64,000 nt of DNA from the NCBI GenBank assembly GCA_026417975.1, contig JAOACD010000008.1, forward strand, positions 20,724 through 84,723. The letters are read 5' to 3'. The position numbers and the translations under genes were made by a program. The notes beneath the pieces are model-generated. The model saw nothing but the letters and a program-made list of their open reading frames with translations, was not told where the DNA came from and ran no database searches. Of the stretch, positions 17,566 through 26,607 are shown one piece after another. The number at the start of each line of letters is the position of its first letter. The first letter of the stretch is position 1. This DNA is from Melioribacter sp. Its GTDB lineage: Bacteria; Bacteroidota; Ignavibacteria; Ignavibacteriales; Melioribacteraceae.

Positions 17566-18866
17566 TTTTTTTCCTTTTTTTGATTTATATCATTACCGTT
17601 AGATTTATCTTTATTAAGTGAAAACAATTCTTTAACAATAAAAGTATGTGCAGCCATCTCTTCTATATTTATACCCGATTCTGCTAACTGGCGCAATTTA
17701 ACTGTAGGATTATGAAGTAACCTTCCAATTAATCTTCTTGTCATGTCTTCAATTTTAACATAATCTTCTGCTGTAACTTTATTTTTTATTTTTTCAAGCT
17801 CATCATTTTTTATTTCTTCAAAAAATTCTCGCAATGATTTTATTACGGGAACAACTTCAAGAGTATTATACCAACTAAAAAATTCTATCATCTCTTCCAT
17901 AATAATTTTTTCGACCTTTGGAATTTCTGCCTTTCTTTTAGATATATTTTTATCTACAATAACTTTGAGCGAATCCATGTCGTGGTAAAATACATTTTCT
18001 ATATTTTTAACTTCCGGATCAATATCACGTGGCACAGCAATGTCCATCAAAACAAGTGGAGTCCCTTTTCTTCTTTTCATTGCTTCTTGAATATCAAGCT
18101 TAGATAAGATATAATCCGGAGAACTTGTTGCACTAATAACCACATCATAATTATGAATATTCTCCTTTAACGATTCGAAAGGGACTACACTACCATTTAC
18201 TTTGTTTGCTAAAATCTCTGCTCGTTGTAAAGTTCTATTTGAAATAGATATTTTTCCAATTCCTTTATCTTTCAAATGAATTGCTGCAAGTTCTCCAGTC
18301 TCTCCAGCTCCTATTACAAGAGCAGATTTTTTTTCAAGATTAGCAAATATTTTTTCTAAAACCTGTACTGCAGCATAACTTACAGTTACAGCTCCTTCTC
18401 CAATTGCTGTTTCCTTTATAGCTCGTTTACCAACTTTTAATGCTGTATTAAAAATTCGCTTTATTATTGTCCCCGCAAAATCTAAATCTTCAGAAAGTTC
18501 AAAAGCTTCTTTAACTTGTCCAAGTATTTGACTATCACCAATTACTAATGAATCAATTCCAGAGGCTACGGAAAAAATATGTTTTATAGCACCACATGAA
18601 AAATATCTTGTAAAGTTTTCATCTCTAATGTTACTGACAGGTTTAAATTCTAGTAGCTTTTGAATAATTATATTAGCATCGATAGTTTGATTCTTTGAGA
18701 TACAAAATATTTCTGTTCTGTTGCACGTTGAAATTATTACTCCTTCACTAAATTCCTTTTTTAACTTTGGAATAAATTCTATAATCTCTTCTCTCGATAA
18801 ATGCAAACTCTCTAAAACATTTATTGGAGCCGTCCTATGATTTATTGATATTCCAATTAAGTTCAT
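17562..18866 (-). CDS. hemA: Glutamyl-tRNA reductase
   Basis: First committed enzyme of the C5 heme pathway; reduces glutamyl-tRNA(Glu) to glutamate-1-semialdehyde with NADPH. Counted from the chosen ATG, the N-terminus is NLIGISINHRTAPINVLE and the catalytic C48 is in IISTCNRTEIF. The NADPH-binding segment SALVIGAGETGELAA and the C-terminal dimerisation helices follow. I place the start at ATG 18866 (434 residues); a TTG three codons upstream (18875) is possible, but other HemA proteins start at the MNLIG-like position. Neither has a good Shine-Dalgarno sequence. It is preceded on the strand by the hemX-like gene with 49 bases between. Confidence 0.96.
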   Translation of the reverse strand: MNLIGISINHRTAPINVLESLHLSREEIIEFIPKLKKEFSEGVIISTCNRTEIFCISKNQTIDANIIIQKLLEFKPVSNIRDENFTRYFSCGAIKHIFSVASGIDSLVIGDSQILGQVKEAFELSEDLDFAGTIIKRIFNTALKVGKRAIKETAIGEGAVTVSYAAVQVLEKIFANLEKKSALVIGAGETGELAAIHLKDKGIGKISISNRTLQRAEILANKVNGSVVPFESLKENIHNYDVVISATSSPDYILSKLDIQEAMKRRKGTPLVLMDIAVPRDIDPEVKNIENVFYHDMDSLKVIVDKNISKRKAEIPKVEKIIMEEMIEFFSWYNTLEVVPVIKSLREFFEEIKNDELEKIKNKVTAEDYVKIEDMTRRLIGRLLHNPTVKLRQLAESGINIEEMAAHTFIVKELFSLNKDKSNGNDINQKKEKN

Positions 18867-18915
18867 ACTACACAATAAACTTCATTAATTTACCAAACTC
18901 TAATAAATTTTAAGA

Positions 18916-19740
18916 TCAATAGAAAGAATGAAATGTGTTCCCAAAAGTACTTGTAATTATTAACGAAATAATTGTAAAAGCAAATCCTATTAATGAAAAG
19001 ATTATTACTTTTTTGCCGTACCATTTAGATAATATTTTACTACCTATACCAATCAAATAAGCAATCCACACTAAAGATGTACCTACCAGTTTGGGATCTA
19101 AATAACTAAAATTTGGAAATGCACTTGGTAACCATATAGCCCCAATAATAATTGCTATGGTTAAAAGTACAAAACCTATTACTACAGAGTAATAACTTAA
19201 CTTTTCTAAGACTTCCAAACTAGGCAAACGATTAAATATTAATCCAAATTTGCTACTTCTTAAATTTTTGTAAAGCAACAAAAATAATATTCCATAAACA
19301 GCAGACAAAGTAAATCCAGAATATCCCAAAATAGCACTTATAACATGCAAACCCAACATTCTATTTCTTAAAACCTCAGGTACAACATAGTTGTATTCAA
19401 TAAAAATAGACGAAATAACTTGAAACAGAAAAGAAAAGAAAATTATGAATAACCCCGTTCCTCTGATATCCGTTAACAACTCTAAAATGAAGTAAGAAAA
19501 TGAAATTGAAAAGGCAAGTAAAGTAAAAATTTCGAATTTTGTTGTTATAGGAGGATGATCAAACTCTAACGTTCTTAATATTAAATAAAAAGCATGAACA
19601 AAAAGTGTAACAAACAAAAAAATCCTTTTAGAATTTTTGAATGCATTTTTATTTGAAAAAAAATCGTAGCTATAAATCAAAAAAACAATAAGGTAAATAA
19701 CTGGAATAATAAAATTCAAACCTTTTAATGTTGATATCAT
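18916..19740 (-). CDS. hemX: HemX/CcsA-like cytochrome c assembly membrane protein
   Basis: 274 residues with eight predicted transmembrane segments. The core GLHVISAILGYSGFTLSAVY matches the conserved heme-handling helix of the cytochrome c assembly (CcmC/CcsA) superfamily. The region that should hold the tryptophan-rich WWD heme site reads IGAIWLPSAFPNFSYLDPK, keeping only part of the motif, which favours HemX over a catalytic CcsA. HemX next to hemA is known in Bacillus (hemAXCDBL), where it lowers HemA level. Here it is first in the hemX-A-C-D-E-N unit and directly beside the cytochrome cluster, so either regulation of HemA or heme export for cytochrome c maturation would make sense. No CcsB partner is in the window. 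Confidence 0.8.
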   Translation of the reverse strand: MISTLKGLNFIIPVIYLIVFLIYSYDFFSNKNAFKNSKRIFLFVTLFVHAFYLILRTLEFDHPPITTKFEIFTLLAFSISFSYFILELLTDIRGTGLFIIFFSFLFQVISSIFIEYNYVVPEVLRNRMLGLHVISAILGYSGFTLSAVYGILFLLLYKNLRSSKFGLIFNRLPSLEVLEKLSYYSVVIGFVLLTIAIIIGAIWLPSAFPNFSYLDPKLVGTSLVWIAYLIGIGSKILSKWYGKKVIIFSLIGFAFTIISLIITSTFGNTFHSFY

Positions 19741-19813
19741 ATCTTAAAACTCTTTTCTTAATAAAACAAAATTTAGCTCAAATAATTCAATTAGAGCTTT
19801 TTTCAAAATAAAA

Positions 19814-19840
19814 AAGCCGCCCCTTAAAAAGAGACGGCTT
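19814..19840 (-). terminator. Rho-independent terminator of the cytochrome cluster
   Basis: On the minus strand a 12-bp stem (AAGCCGTCTCTT / AAGGGGCGGCTT) closes a TTT triloop and is followed by TTTTATTTT. Two of the pairs are U-G wobbles on this strand but C-A mismatches on the other, so the hairpin is specific to minus-strand transcripts. It lies 17 bases past the stop of the 9-heme lipoprotein and separates the cytochrome genes from hemX. Confidence 0.88.
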
Positions 19841-19856
19841 AAAGAAAATATAACTA

Positions 19857-20858
19857 TTAAAATAAATCAACCTTCCCATTAATATGCTTAGTTTTATCTA
19901 TTATTTTTCCAAACCTATCTACTACACCCACATGACATGTACCACACGACCTAAGTCGCGACTCAATGTGACCTTTAGGTGGTAAATCATGACAAGTTCC
20001 ACAAGCTGCCTGAGAACCATCTACTCTATTCCAAATAGGCTGAAAATTATTTCCTACAATTTTATCGTCAATGTAAGCGAATTGGTATTCTGAGTTTTCT
20101 TTTTTAAACTCAAAATTACCATGGCAGTATGTATTACTACATTTATTATCAATAAAATTATAAGATGGAGAGGTAGGACCAGAGGAACTAAATTTACCGA
20201 AAACTACTTCCGCACGTTGTGTATTATCAATATGACCAACAGAATTAAATTTTTCTGGCACTTTATGACATTCATTACATTGAGTCACATTAGAAATGTC
20301 GACATTAACTAAATGAGCTTGATGTGCACCTACTCTAAAATCTGTTGTTGTAGTTGAACCATTTGTAGCACGTGGCGGATAAATTATTGAAGGATTCTTA
20401 AAATCTCCATGGCAAGTATTGCATGCCTCTGGCCCGTTCTGTTGCTTGTGACAATTGTTACAAGTTGGACTTACAATACCACCGGCATAATTACTGCCAT
20501 GACATTGAGAACATTTTGATAAATCCCAATTAATATTTGCAATAAATTTACCATGAAACTTTTGTGAAGCTGGATTATTAATATCTTCTGAATGAACATT
20601 AATTGCTGCATGACAACTTAGACAGCTTACTTTTGCTGTACCACCAGTAAAATCAGAGGCATGACAAAGTTTACAACTTTCCATGTTTCCATTAACTAAT
20701 TTTCTTCCGTGAAAATTAGTTGATGTCTTTATCATTACCTCCTTTCCATGAACACTGATTTTTTCTGGTGGCGTTATTTCATCTTGAATATCACTACAAG
20801 AAATTATAACTAAATTCAAAGTTGATAATAAAATGAAATAAAATTTTACATATTTCAT
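19857..20858 (-). CDS. Nine-heme cytochrome c lipoprotein (outer-surface candidate)
   Basis: 333 residues. The N-terminus ends in a lipobox (LVIISC at about 16-21), so it should be lipid-anchored. Eight CxxCH motifs (CKLCH, CLSCH, CSQCH, CNNCH, CNTCH, CNECH, CGTCH twice) plus one CxxxxCH (CSNTYCH) give up to nine c-type hemes. The sequence CSNTYCHG...CGTCHDLPPKGH is the C4xC/C2xCH pattern known from Geobacter-type multiheme cytochromes. It is the last gene before the terminator, 14 bases after the 14-heme gene. A surface or periplasmic electron-transfer role is inferred from lipidation and the neighbouring beta-barrel; lipoprotein orientation cannot be read from sequence. Confidence 0.9.
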   Translation of the reverse strand: MKYVKFYFILLSTLNLVIISCSDIQDEITPPEKISVHGKEVMIKTSTNFHGRKLVNGNMESCKLCHASDFTGGTAKVSCLSCHAAINVHSEDINNPASQKFHGKFIANINWDLSKCSQCHGSNYAGGIVSPTCNNCHKQQNGPEACNTCHGDFKNPSIIYPPRATNGSTTTTDFRVGAHQAHLVNVDISNVTQCNECHKVPEKFNSVGHIDNTQRAEVVFGKFSSSGPTSPSYNFIDNKCSNTYCHGNFEFKKENSEYQFAYIDDKIVGNNFQPIWNRVDGSQAACGTCHDLPPKGHIESRLRSCGTCHVGVVDRFGKIIDKTKHINGKVDLF

Positions 20859-20872
20859 ATTAAACCCAAAAT

Positions 20873-22069
20873 TTATTTATGGCAATAACCGCAAAAACCA
20901 ATTCCCTTAATACCCCCAGGTCTAGCATTAGCATCCCTATGACAAGAATAGCAAACAGAATTTGCATCGTTATGCCAGTCGCCATCTTCATCATTCATAA
21001 AATTTTTAATATGCGTTTTAGGATTAGTTCCTTTAATACCATCATTATCAACATGACACAAAATACAATTTGGATCAGCACCTTGAACATCATGACAAGA
21101 AGCACATGATTCCAAATCTCTTCTAGCCAAAGCTGCATGCAATCCACCACCAGTACCAACTCCTATTGTAACAAAATTCGGTTTTCGATGAGAAGCAGGC
21201 ATTATTCCTTCCATTGCAAAATCTCTGTTTGAAGAATTATGACATTCTACACAGAAGGTCTCTACTTGGTGACACGTCTGACATTCACTTGTTTTGTTAT
21301 TTGCGTCTATTCCATGAGTATATCTATAATTTAATTCATGCACACGAGTTATCTGCTGTTGTTTAGTACCATCTACAAAATTATGTGGAGAATATGGAAC
21401 ATAGAAATTCTTAGCTGTATTTGATTCTGTAATCATTGTTGTAGATACATGACATGTTTCACAAAAATCATTATCGTGGCACATATTACATTCTGCATTT
21501 GTCATATTTGCGCTAAATTTATGTAACTTTAAAAAATTAACCTGCTTATGATCTTGAGGAATTAAGTTTGTAGTAGAAACATGACAAGTTTCACAATCAT
21601 TTCTTGCAACAGTTTGATTATTGTGACATGTATAGCATTGATTCATTTTTGGGTAAGCATTTTCAGCCTGAAATGCATAATCAACTTCTTCAATTCCTTT
21701 ATGACATGCAATACAGTCCATTTTTTGTTCAATAACATGCATTCTGTGATTAAATATTAAATCCGACTTTTTTTGAATTAATTTTTCATATACATTTTCG
21801 TAATGACATGTATTACACTGTTCAGTATCATTAACATCATGGCAAGTTGCACATACTTGTTTTTCTGGCAGAAGTCTATCTTTAAGCGTTGTACTTTCTA
21901 CTGCTTTTGAATGGCATGTTTTACACTCTGCTATCTCTTTGTGAAGAGAGTGTGAAAATTTGATTATATCTTTATTAGTTCTTTGCGGTTCTTTTATATT
22001 CACCGCAGCAATTGTTAAAAATAAAGTTATTGAAAGTAGAACAACCGTATAAAAAATTTTAATTTTCAT
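20873..22069 (-). CDS. Fourteen-heme periplasmic cytochrome c
   Basis: 398 residues with an N-terminal hydrophobic signal (about 3-21) and fourteen CxxCH motifs spread evenly from CKTCH near residue 49 to CGYCH at the extreme C-terminus. Extra histidines (FSHSLH, FNHRMH, HRKPNF) can act as distal ligands, as in cytochrome c3-like (class III) folds. Heme density is one per about 28 residues, fitting a heme wire rather than an enzyme. The gene starts 6 bases after the beta-barrel gene and ends 14 bases before the 9-heme lipoprotein gene. In porin-cytochrome conduits a decaheme or larger cytochrome fills the barrel; this protein or the lipoprotein could do so (inference). Confidence 0.93.
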   Translation of the reverse strand: MKIKIFYTVVLLSITLFLTIAAVNIKEPQRTNKDIIKFSHSLHKEIAECKTCHSKAVESTTLKDRLLPEKQVCATCHDVNDTEQCNTCHYENVYEKLIQKKSDLIFNHRMHVIEQKMDCIACHKGIEEVDYAFQAENAYPKMNQCYTCHNNQTVARNDCETCHVSTTNLIPQDHKQVNFLKLHKFSANMTNAECNMCHDNDFCETCHVSTTMITESNTAKNFYVPYSPHNFVDGTKQQQITRVHELNYRYTHGIDANNKTSECQTCHQVETFCVECHNSSNRDFAMEGIMPASHRKPNFVTIGVGTGGGLHAALARRDLESCASCHDVQGADPNCILCHVDNDGIKGTNPKTHIKNFMNDEDGDWHNDANSVCYSCHRDANARPGGIKGIGFCGYCHK

Positions 22070-22075
22070 ATTCTT

Positions 22076-23338
22076 CTAAAAGTTTGTATTAAACAAATAA
22101 TTTAATTTGAACATCAATCTTAAATCGTTTTTGTAAATTTTATTGTTGAAATACTGTCCCTGTAAATCAAAAGAAAGATTTCGCCATGGTCGTATATTGA
22201 TTCCTGCTAAAAAAGAAGTTATTGTATTTAAGTTATCATCATTCGAGAGTTTATAATTTGTATAACTAACACCTGCCGAGGGAGAAATAAAACCTTCAAA
22301 AAACGATTTTGCCATAAATATAGAAATTGCATCCAGCTCTCCAACATCACCAAAAGTTTTCCTATAAGTAAGGCCACCAAATTCTGTATTTGCACCAATA
22401 GTAATTCGGGAAGAATGTTCACCCCCAAATTTTACATCACCATATTTAAAAATCAAAGTGTAAAAACTAGATACTTTATAGTCAAATCCACCTTCTATCT
22501 CTCGAGAGTTTCCATAATCAAAAACAGAAAATATTGAATTGTATCTTATCTTTGGTTCTCTTTGATTGAAATAAAAATTAAGTCCTAAATCTTTCGTTGC
22601 TTTAATTCGCCCGTCAAGTTCTATTTTGGATGTTTCTTTGTAATTCAAATCGAATTCATAACGAGCATTAAAATCAAGAATCTGTTTATAATTATAAAAA
22701 GCATCTGCCGACAAATACTTATACTGATTTGATTTTGTTTGAATAAGCACCGTTACAAGGTCAAGATTTTCATTTAACCTTTCTGCATAATAATCAACAG
22801 GCTTAAAATTCTTGTCTATATAAGAAATTCCAAATCTAAAGTTCTTCAATGTCGTCATTTCGAATCTTCCACCAAGCACGTAATTATTAGAAATATCCTC
22901 TATCAACTTAAGTTTTTGGTAAGCTGGAACATTTCCTCCGTAAAAACCAGATAAAGAAAAACCTGAATATTTTACTTTTATATTAATACCATCAAACAAG
23001 CCGCCAGATATTGGTGTAATTAAAGGTTGTCTTCCAAGTTTTATTGTTAGCACATTAAACAAGTCTCGGGTTTCAAAATATAAGTTATAAAACCTCATAC
23101 GAGGGTCTGAATCAAGAAGATTTCCGATATTACTTTCAAAATTAAAACGAGTTCTCAATGAAAAATTTTTGTAATTAAAATTGAGATTCAACGTTTGATA
23201 CGTTCTGAAATAAGTTTCAGAACTATTAACGGTGTCAAATCTCTCAAAAGAATATATAGAAGATGTAAATCTACCGTTGATATTTTGTGCAAACAATATC
23301 AACGGTAAAAAAAACACAAATAAAATAACCTTTTTCAT
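22076..23338 (-). CDS. Outer-membrane beta-barrel protein, porin of the cytochrome cluster
   Basis: 420 residues. Signal peptide MKKVILFVFFLPLILFAQ, then alternating hydrophobic/polar strands with aromatic ends throughout (for example NLNFNYKNFSLRTRFNF, LSFDLQGQYF), ending in the aromatic strand LMFKLNYLFNTNF typical of BAM substrates. I recognise no named family; it is shorter than MtrB/PioB (about 700 residues) and could form about 16-18 strands. It sits between a tetraheme and a 14-heme cytochrome gene with spacings of 18 and 6 bases, so by position it is the obvious outer-membrane sleeve for electron transfer, but an ordinary porin is possible. Confidence 0.8.
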   Translation of the reverse strand: MKKVILFVFFLPLILFAQNINGRFTSSIYSFERFDTVNSSETYFRTYQTLNLNFNYKNFSLRTRFNFESNIGNLLDSDPRMRFYNLYFETRDLFNVLTIKLGRQPLITPISGGLFDGINIKVKYSGFSLSGFYGGNVPAYQKLKLIEDISNNYVLGGRFEMTTLKNFRFGISYIDKNFKPVDYYAERLNENLDLVTVLIQTKSNQYKYLSADAFYNYKQILDFNARYEFDLNYKETSKIELDGRIKATKDLGLNFYFNQREPKIRYNSIFSVFDYGNSREIEGGFDYKVSSFYTLIFKYGDVKFGGEHSSRITIGANTEFGGLTYRKTFGDVGELDAISIFMAKSFFEGFISPSAGVSYTNYKLSNDDNLNTITSFLAGINIRPWRNLSFDLQGQYFNNKIYKNDLRLMFKLNYLFNTNF

Positions 23339-23356
23339 TTTTAGCCTATTAAGATT

Positions 23357-23905
23357 TTAGTTTTTTGGTACTTTATGTTCTATTTTAGGCCACATTTCTG
23401 CAAACTTAAATTCTTTATAAGTTGGACTCTCTGGGTTATGGCATGATACACAAAACTTCTCAATTTCTTCTTTATCTTTCCAAACAACTAAGCCATTCTT
23501 AACTGCTTCGCTTCTATCTTTCATAATTTTTAGTGTTTTATAAGCAGAACCTGGCCCATGACAGGTCTCGCATTGAACTCCATCTTCAATTTTAAATTTA
23601 GGACCAAGCAATTTTTTATCAGAAACATCATGTCCACTTGCATGACATTTTAAGCATTTTGGATTTTCAACTGCTTTAATATCACCTGAAAGTTTGTTTG
23701 CTTCGTCTGTTAAAAGAGTTTTGTAAGCATTTGCATGTTTGCTTTCTTGCCAAATTTTAAGTTGTTGCCCTTGTTTTTCTGTCTTATGGCAAGTTCCACA
23801 CACTTGAACTCCTTCATAACCAAATGGCTGAGCAGTAGAGAGAGAAGGTGATAACAAATATGCCGCTACTGCAACTAGTATTAATGAGATTGTTTTCTTG
23901 AGCAT
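23357..23905 (-). CDS. Tetraheme cytochrome c554-like protein
   Basis: 182 residues with a signal peptide (MLKKTISLILVAVAAYLL...AQP). Four heme motifs: CGTCHKT, CLKCHAS, CETCHGP, CVSCHNP. The pattern YEGVQVCGTCHKTEK...IWQESKHANAY and VQCETCHGPGSAYK is that of the cytochrome c554/c-prime-like family (PF13435-type), here as a small soluble periplasmic carrier. Downstream of the 16-heme/cyt b fusion by 72 bases and upstream of the beta-barrel by 18. It has a good Shine-Dalgarno (GGAGGAAAA before ATG). Likely shuttle between the inner-membrane module and the outer-membrane conduit (inference). Confidence 0.92.
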   Translation of the reverse strand: MLKKTISLILVAVAAYLLSPSLSTAQPFGYEGVQVCGTCHKTEKQGQQLKIWQESKHANAYKTLLTDEANKLSGDIKAVENPKCLKCHASGHDVSDKKLLGPKFKIEDGVQCETCHGPGSAYKTLKIMKDRSEAVKNGLVVWKDKEEIEKFCVSCHNPESPTYKEFKFAEMWPKIEHKVPKN

Positions 23906-23977
23906 TTTTCCTCCTGAATTGTAATGAAGTTATTTTAATTTATTTGGAAAATAGCTTATTCATATTACATTGGCAAT

Positions 23978-26425
23978 TTAGTTTTTTTGATTGTCTACAT
24001 TAGAACTTTCATTGTTGTCTTTTGCTTTTTCTTCTTTAGGTTTTAATTTACTTTCAATCCACTCTCTCAACTCAGGGTCATTTTCTATTTCAGAATCAAT
24101 AATTAAATCTGGATTTAAACCATTCTTTTTTAAAGTTGATGTAAACAACAATGTGGAATTACTTAGTTTTTTATAATCTCTCTTCCCAAGTTTATATTCT
24201 TTCCATTCAAGAACTACTTTACGGAAATGTTTTTCGTGATGGTAACGATAGTTATGTAATGTCATTTTACCATTAATCCAAACTAAACTCATGGGATACT
24301 CATGTGGATGAAAGATTACAAAGAACCAGTGCCACACAAGAATAGCAAGTGTTGCTAATATTGCTTCGTAGAAATGAATCAATTCACAAGCTTTTATCAA
24401 CCAAACTGGAGCCCAATTACCAACAATAGTTGGAAACCATAAAACAAATCCTGTCAAACCCATAACAACTGTTCCCCAAATTAAGGCCCAATATTCTGCT
24501 TTTTCGGTATAGTCATATTTATCGTACTGTGGCTTTTGTTTTTTAATTCTAAGGTAATAAAGAATTGTATCTCTTGCATCAATTACATCATTAATCGTAG
24601 GGATTAAATTTTTCAGCACTTCCCTTCCTCTTGGAGTAAAGAACAAATAACCCAGATGATATAGCCCTGTTCCAATTAAAACTACAGCTGCTCCTCTATG
24701 TAGATATTGACGAACTGGTTCAGTCATACCAATTGTTCTTAGAAATTCAGCCCACCAGGTTTGATTGTATTTTAATGCAAAGCCAGTTATAGCAAGAGTT
24801 ATAAATGAAATCAATAAAAGCATATGTTGAATAACTTCGCTCTTAGTAAATCTTGGGATTGTAATTTCGTTTTCAATTCTTTTTTTCTTCTTTCTTATTT
24901 CATAAATGTATATTAGAAGATTATGTAAAATCATCCCACCTATAATAGAAATAATTAACCAGAAGTAAATATTAGCTATTAGATTTTCAATTTTTGATGC
25001 AGCTTGATTTTGAGCTTTATGAGAATAACTTTGAGCAAAAACCGTAGTTGCATTTGAGTGACACTTTTGACAGGTTTTTGTAACATTTGCAATATTTACA
25101 GTTGATTCAGGATGCTCGCGCGGCAATATTTTATGAACACCATGACAATCTATACACATAGCTGCATCTTTATCTCCCCTCATAACAGCCAAACCATGAT
25201 AACTATCTTGATACTGTCTAGCCTGTCCTCCATCTATTCCAAATCTTTCTACTATCATTGGATTTTCGTGACAAACCATGCAAGTTTTTTCTTGAAGCTT
25301 CTTGGCTTCCTGTCTTTTATCTACTGTTGTAATTGATTGAATACTATGCTCGCTATGACAATCATTGCATACTGGTGATTCTCTGAAGCCTTTTTTTGCT
25401 CTTATCCAATGTATTGATTGTTGATACTCTTCTGATTCCTTCGGATGACATTTACCACATGTAGCCGGAATACTAAAAGCAGAAATTTTTGAAGTTGGCT
25501 GAACCTTATTTTTAATATCATGAACCCCATGACACATAGTGCATGTTGCAGCTTCAAGTTTCCCCTTTTGAACTAGAATTCCATGCACAGAATTTTTATA
25601 AGTCTTCGCAGGAGATACAATTCCAATTTCATATTTTTTTGCTAAGTCTGGATTATCGTGGCATTTTCCACAGGTTGCAGCTAAATTCGTTGGATAAACA
25701 GAACTTGAAGGATGATCTACTTTTTTAATATCATGCGAACCATGGCAATCCCAACATTTTGCAGCATCATCTATACCTTCACTTAATGCAATCCCATGTA
25801 TACTTTCACTGTGTTCTTTAGCTATTTCAGTATGGCAAACATAACAATCGGCTCTCCTTGCCTCTTTTAAATTTTTTGGATGATCCTTAAGATTTTTCAC
25901 AACATAGCTATGACAATCTGCACATTCTAAGTTTTTGTGAACAGATATTGGAAGAGTCAATTTTACATCAACTTTTTTATGACAAGCAAGACAATTGCTT
26001 TTATCAATTGGTGCGATATGATAAGCAGTTAAAATTGGTTTTACTTCATGACACTTTGTACAAAATAGTTTTGATTTTAATGAATTTTCTGTTGGGGGCT
26101 TTATAATTTCATGACTACCGTGACAAGTTATACATGTAGGCGCATTTTTTACTTTTAGTCTATGATGTATATCTGCTTTAACCGAACTTTCTTTGTCATC
26201 ATGACAATTAATACAGCTTACCTTTTTAGCACCTTTTTCTATATGATCTTCATTAACAACATCTTCATGACATCCTTGGCAATCAATTGCATCTTTATGA
26301 ACTGATTTTTCAATTGAAACCTCATGACAATCAGCACAATTAAAATCTTGAGTGTAAGTCTTATTTATTAAAACGAAAAGCAGTAAAAATATTATAAATA
26401 TTAATTTTTTCTTAAGTAGAACCAC
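23978..26425 (-). CDS. Sixteen-heme cytochrome c fused to cytochrome b membrane domain
   Basis: 815 residues. After a signal/anchor (5-20) come sixteen CxxCH motifs between residues 30 and 456, many in the repeated form CxxCHGxH typical of NrfH/NapC-like and class III cytochromes. Five transmembrane helices follow (about 483-507, 531-551, 577-597, 643-664, 683-705) with intramembrane histidines H534, H576, H590, H684 and H699, matching a b561/FdnI-type diheme cytochrome b. A charged cytoplasmic tail ends the protein. Geobacter CbcL has the same c+b plan with fewer hemes and oxidises menaquinol for extracellular electron transfer. Here the gene is preceded by a 182-base gap with a terminator-like hairpin and begins the second transcription block of the cluster. 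Confidence 0.92.
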   Translation of the reverse strand: MVLLKKKLIFIIFLLLFVLINKTYTQDFNCADCHEVSIEKSVHKDAIDCQGCHEDVVNEDHIEKGAKKVSCINCHDDKESSVKADIHHRLKVKNAPTCITCHGSHEIIKPPTENSLKSKLFCTKCHEVKPILTAYHIAPIDKSNCLACHKKVDVKLTLPISVHKNLECADCHSYVVKNLKDHPKNLKEARRADCYVCHTEIAKEHSESIHGIALSEGIDDAAKCWDCHGSHDIKKVDHPSSSVYPTNLAATCGKCHDNPDLAKKYEIGIVSPAKTYKNSVHGILVQKGKLEAATCTMCHGVHDIKNKVQPTSKISAFSIPATCGKCHPKESEEYQQSIHWIRAKKGFRESPVCNDCHSEHSIQSITTVDKRQEAKKLQEKTCMVCHENPMIVERFGIDGGQARQYQDSYHGLAVMRGDKDAAMCIDCHGVHKILPREHPESTVNIANVTKTCQKCHSNATTVFAQSYSHKAQNQAASKIENLIANIYFWLIISIIGGMILHNLLIYIYEIRKKKKRIENEITIPRFTKSEVIQHMLLLISFITLAITGFALKYNQTWWAEFLRTIGMTEPVRQYLHRGAAVVLIGTGLYHLGYLFFTPRGREVLKNLIPTINDVIDARDTILYYLRIKKQKPQYDKYDYTEKAEYWALIWGTVVMGLTGFVLWFPTIVGNWAPVWLIKACELIHFYEAILATLAILVWHWFFVIFHPHEYPMSLVWINGKMTLHNYRYHHEKHFRKVVLEWKEYKLGKRDYKKLSNSTLLFTSTLKKNGLNPDLIIDSEIENDPELREWIESKLKPKEEKAKDNNESSNVDNQKN

Positions 26426-26561
26426 TTAAATCTCCTATTTGTATATACAATAAAGAGAGCTTTTTATTACTCAAAAACCGTGCTTGAAAAATTTCCCTTT
26501 ATCAAACAATTTTCAAGGCTTACAAAATCAACTTTATTAATTTTAAGAATAAATCTTTCTA

Positions 26562-26593
26562 AAAATAAGATAATGGACTTATATATCTTATCT
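26562..26593 (-). terminator. AT-rich terminator-like hairpin between response regulator and cytochrome genes
   Basis: On the minus strand AGATAAGATA pairs with TATCTTATTT (10 bp, one G-U) around an 11-base loop and is followed by further T residues. It begins 15 bases past the stop of the 382-residue response regulator. It may separate the regulatory/quinol-oxidase block from the downstream cytochrome block; the low G+C makes it uncertain. Confidence 0.4.
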
Positions 26594-26607
26594 AAAAGTT
26601 AAGCAAT

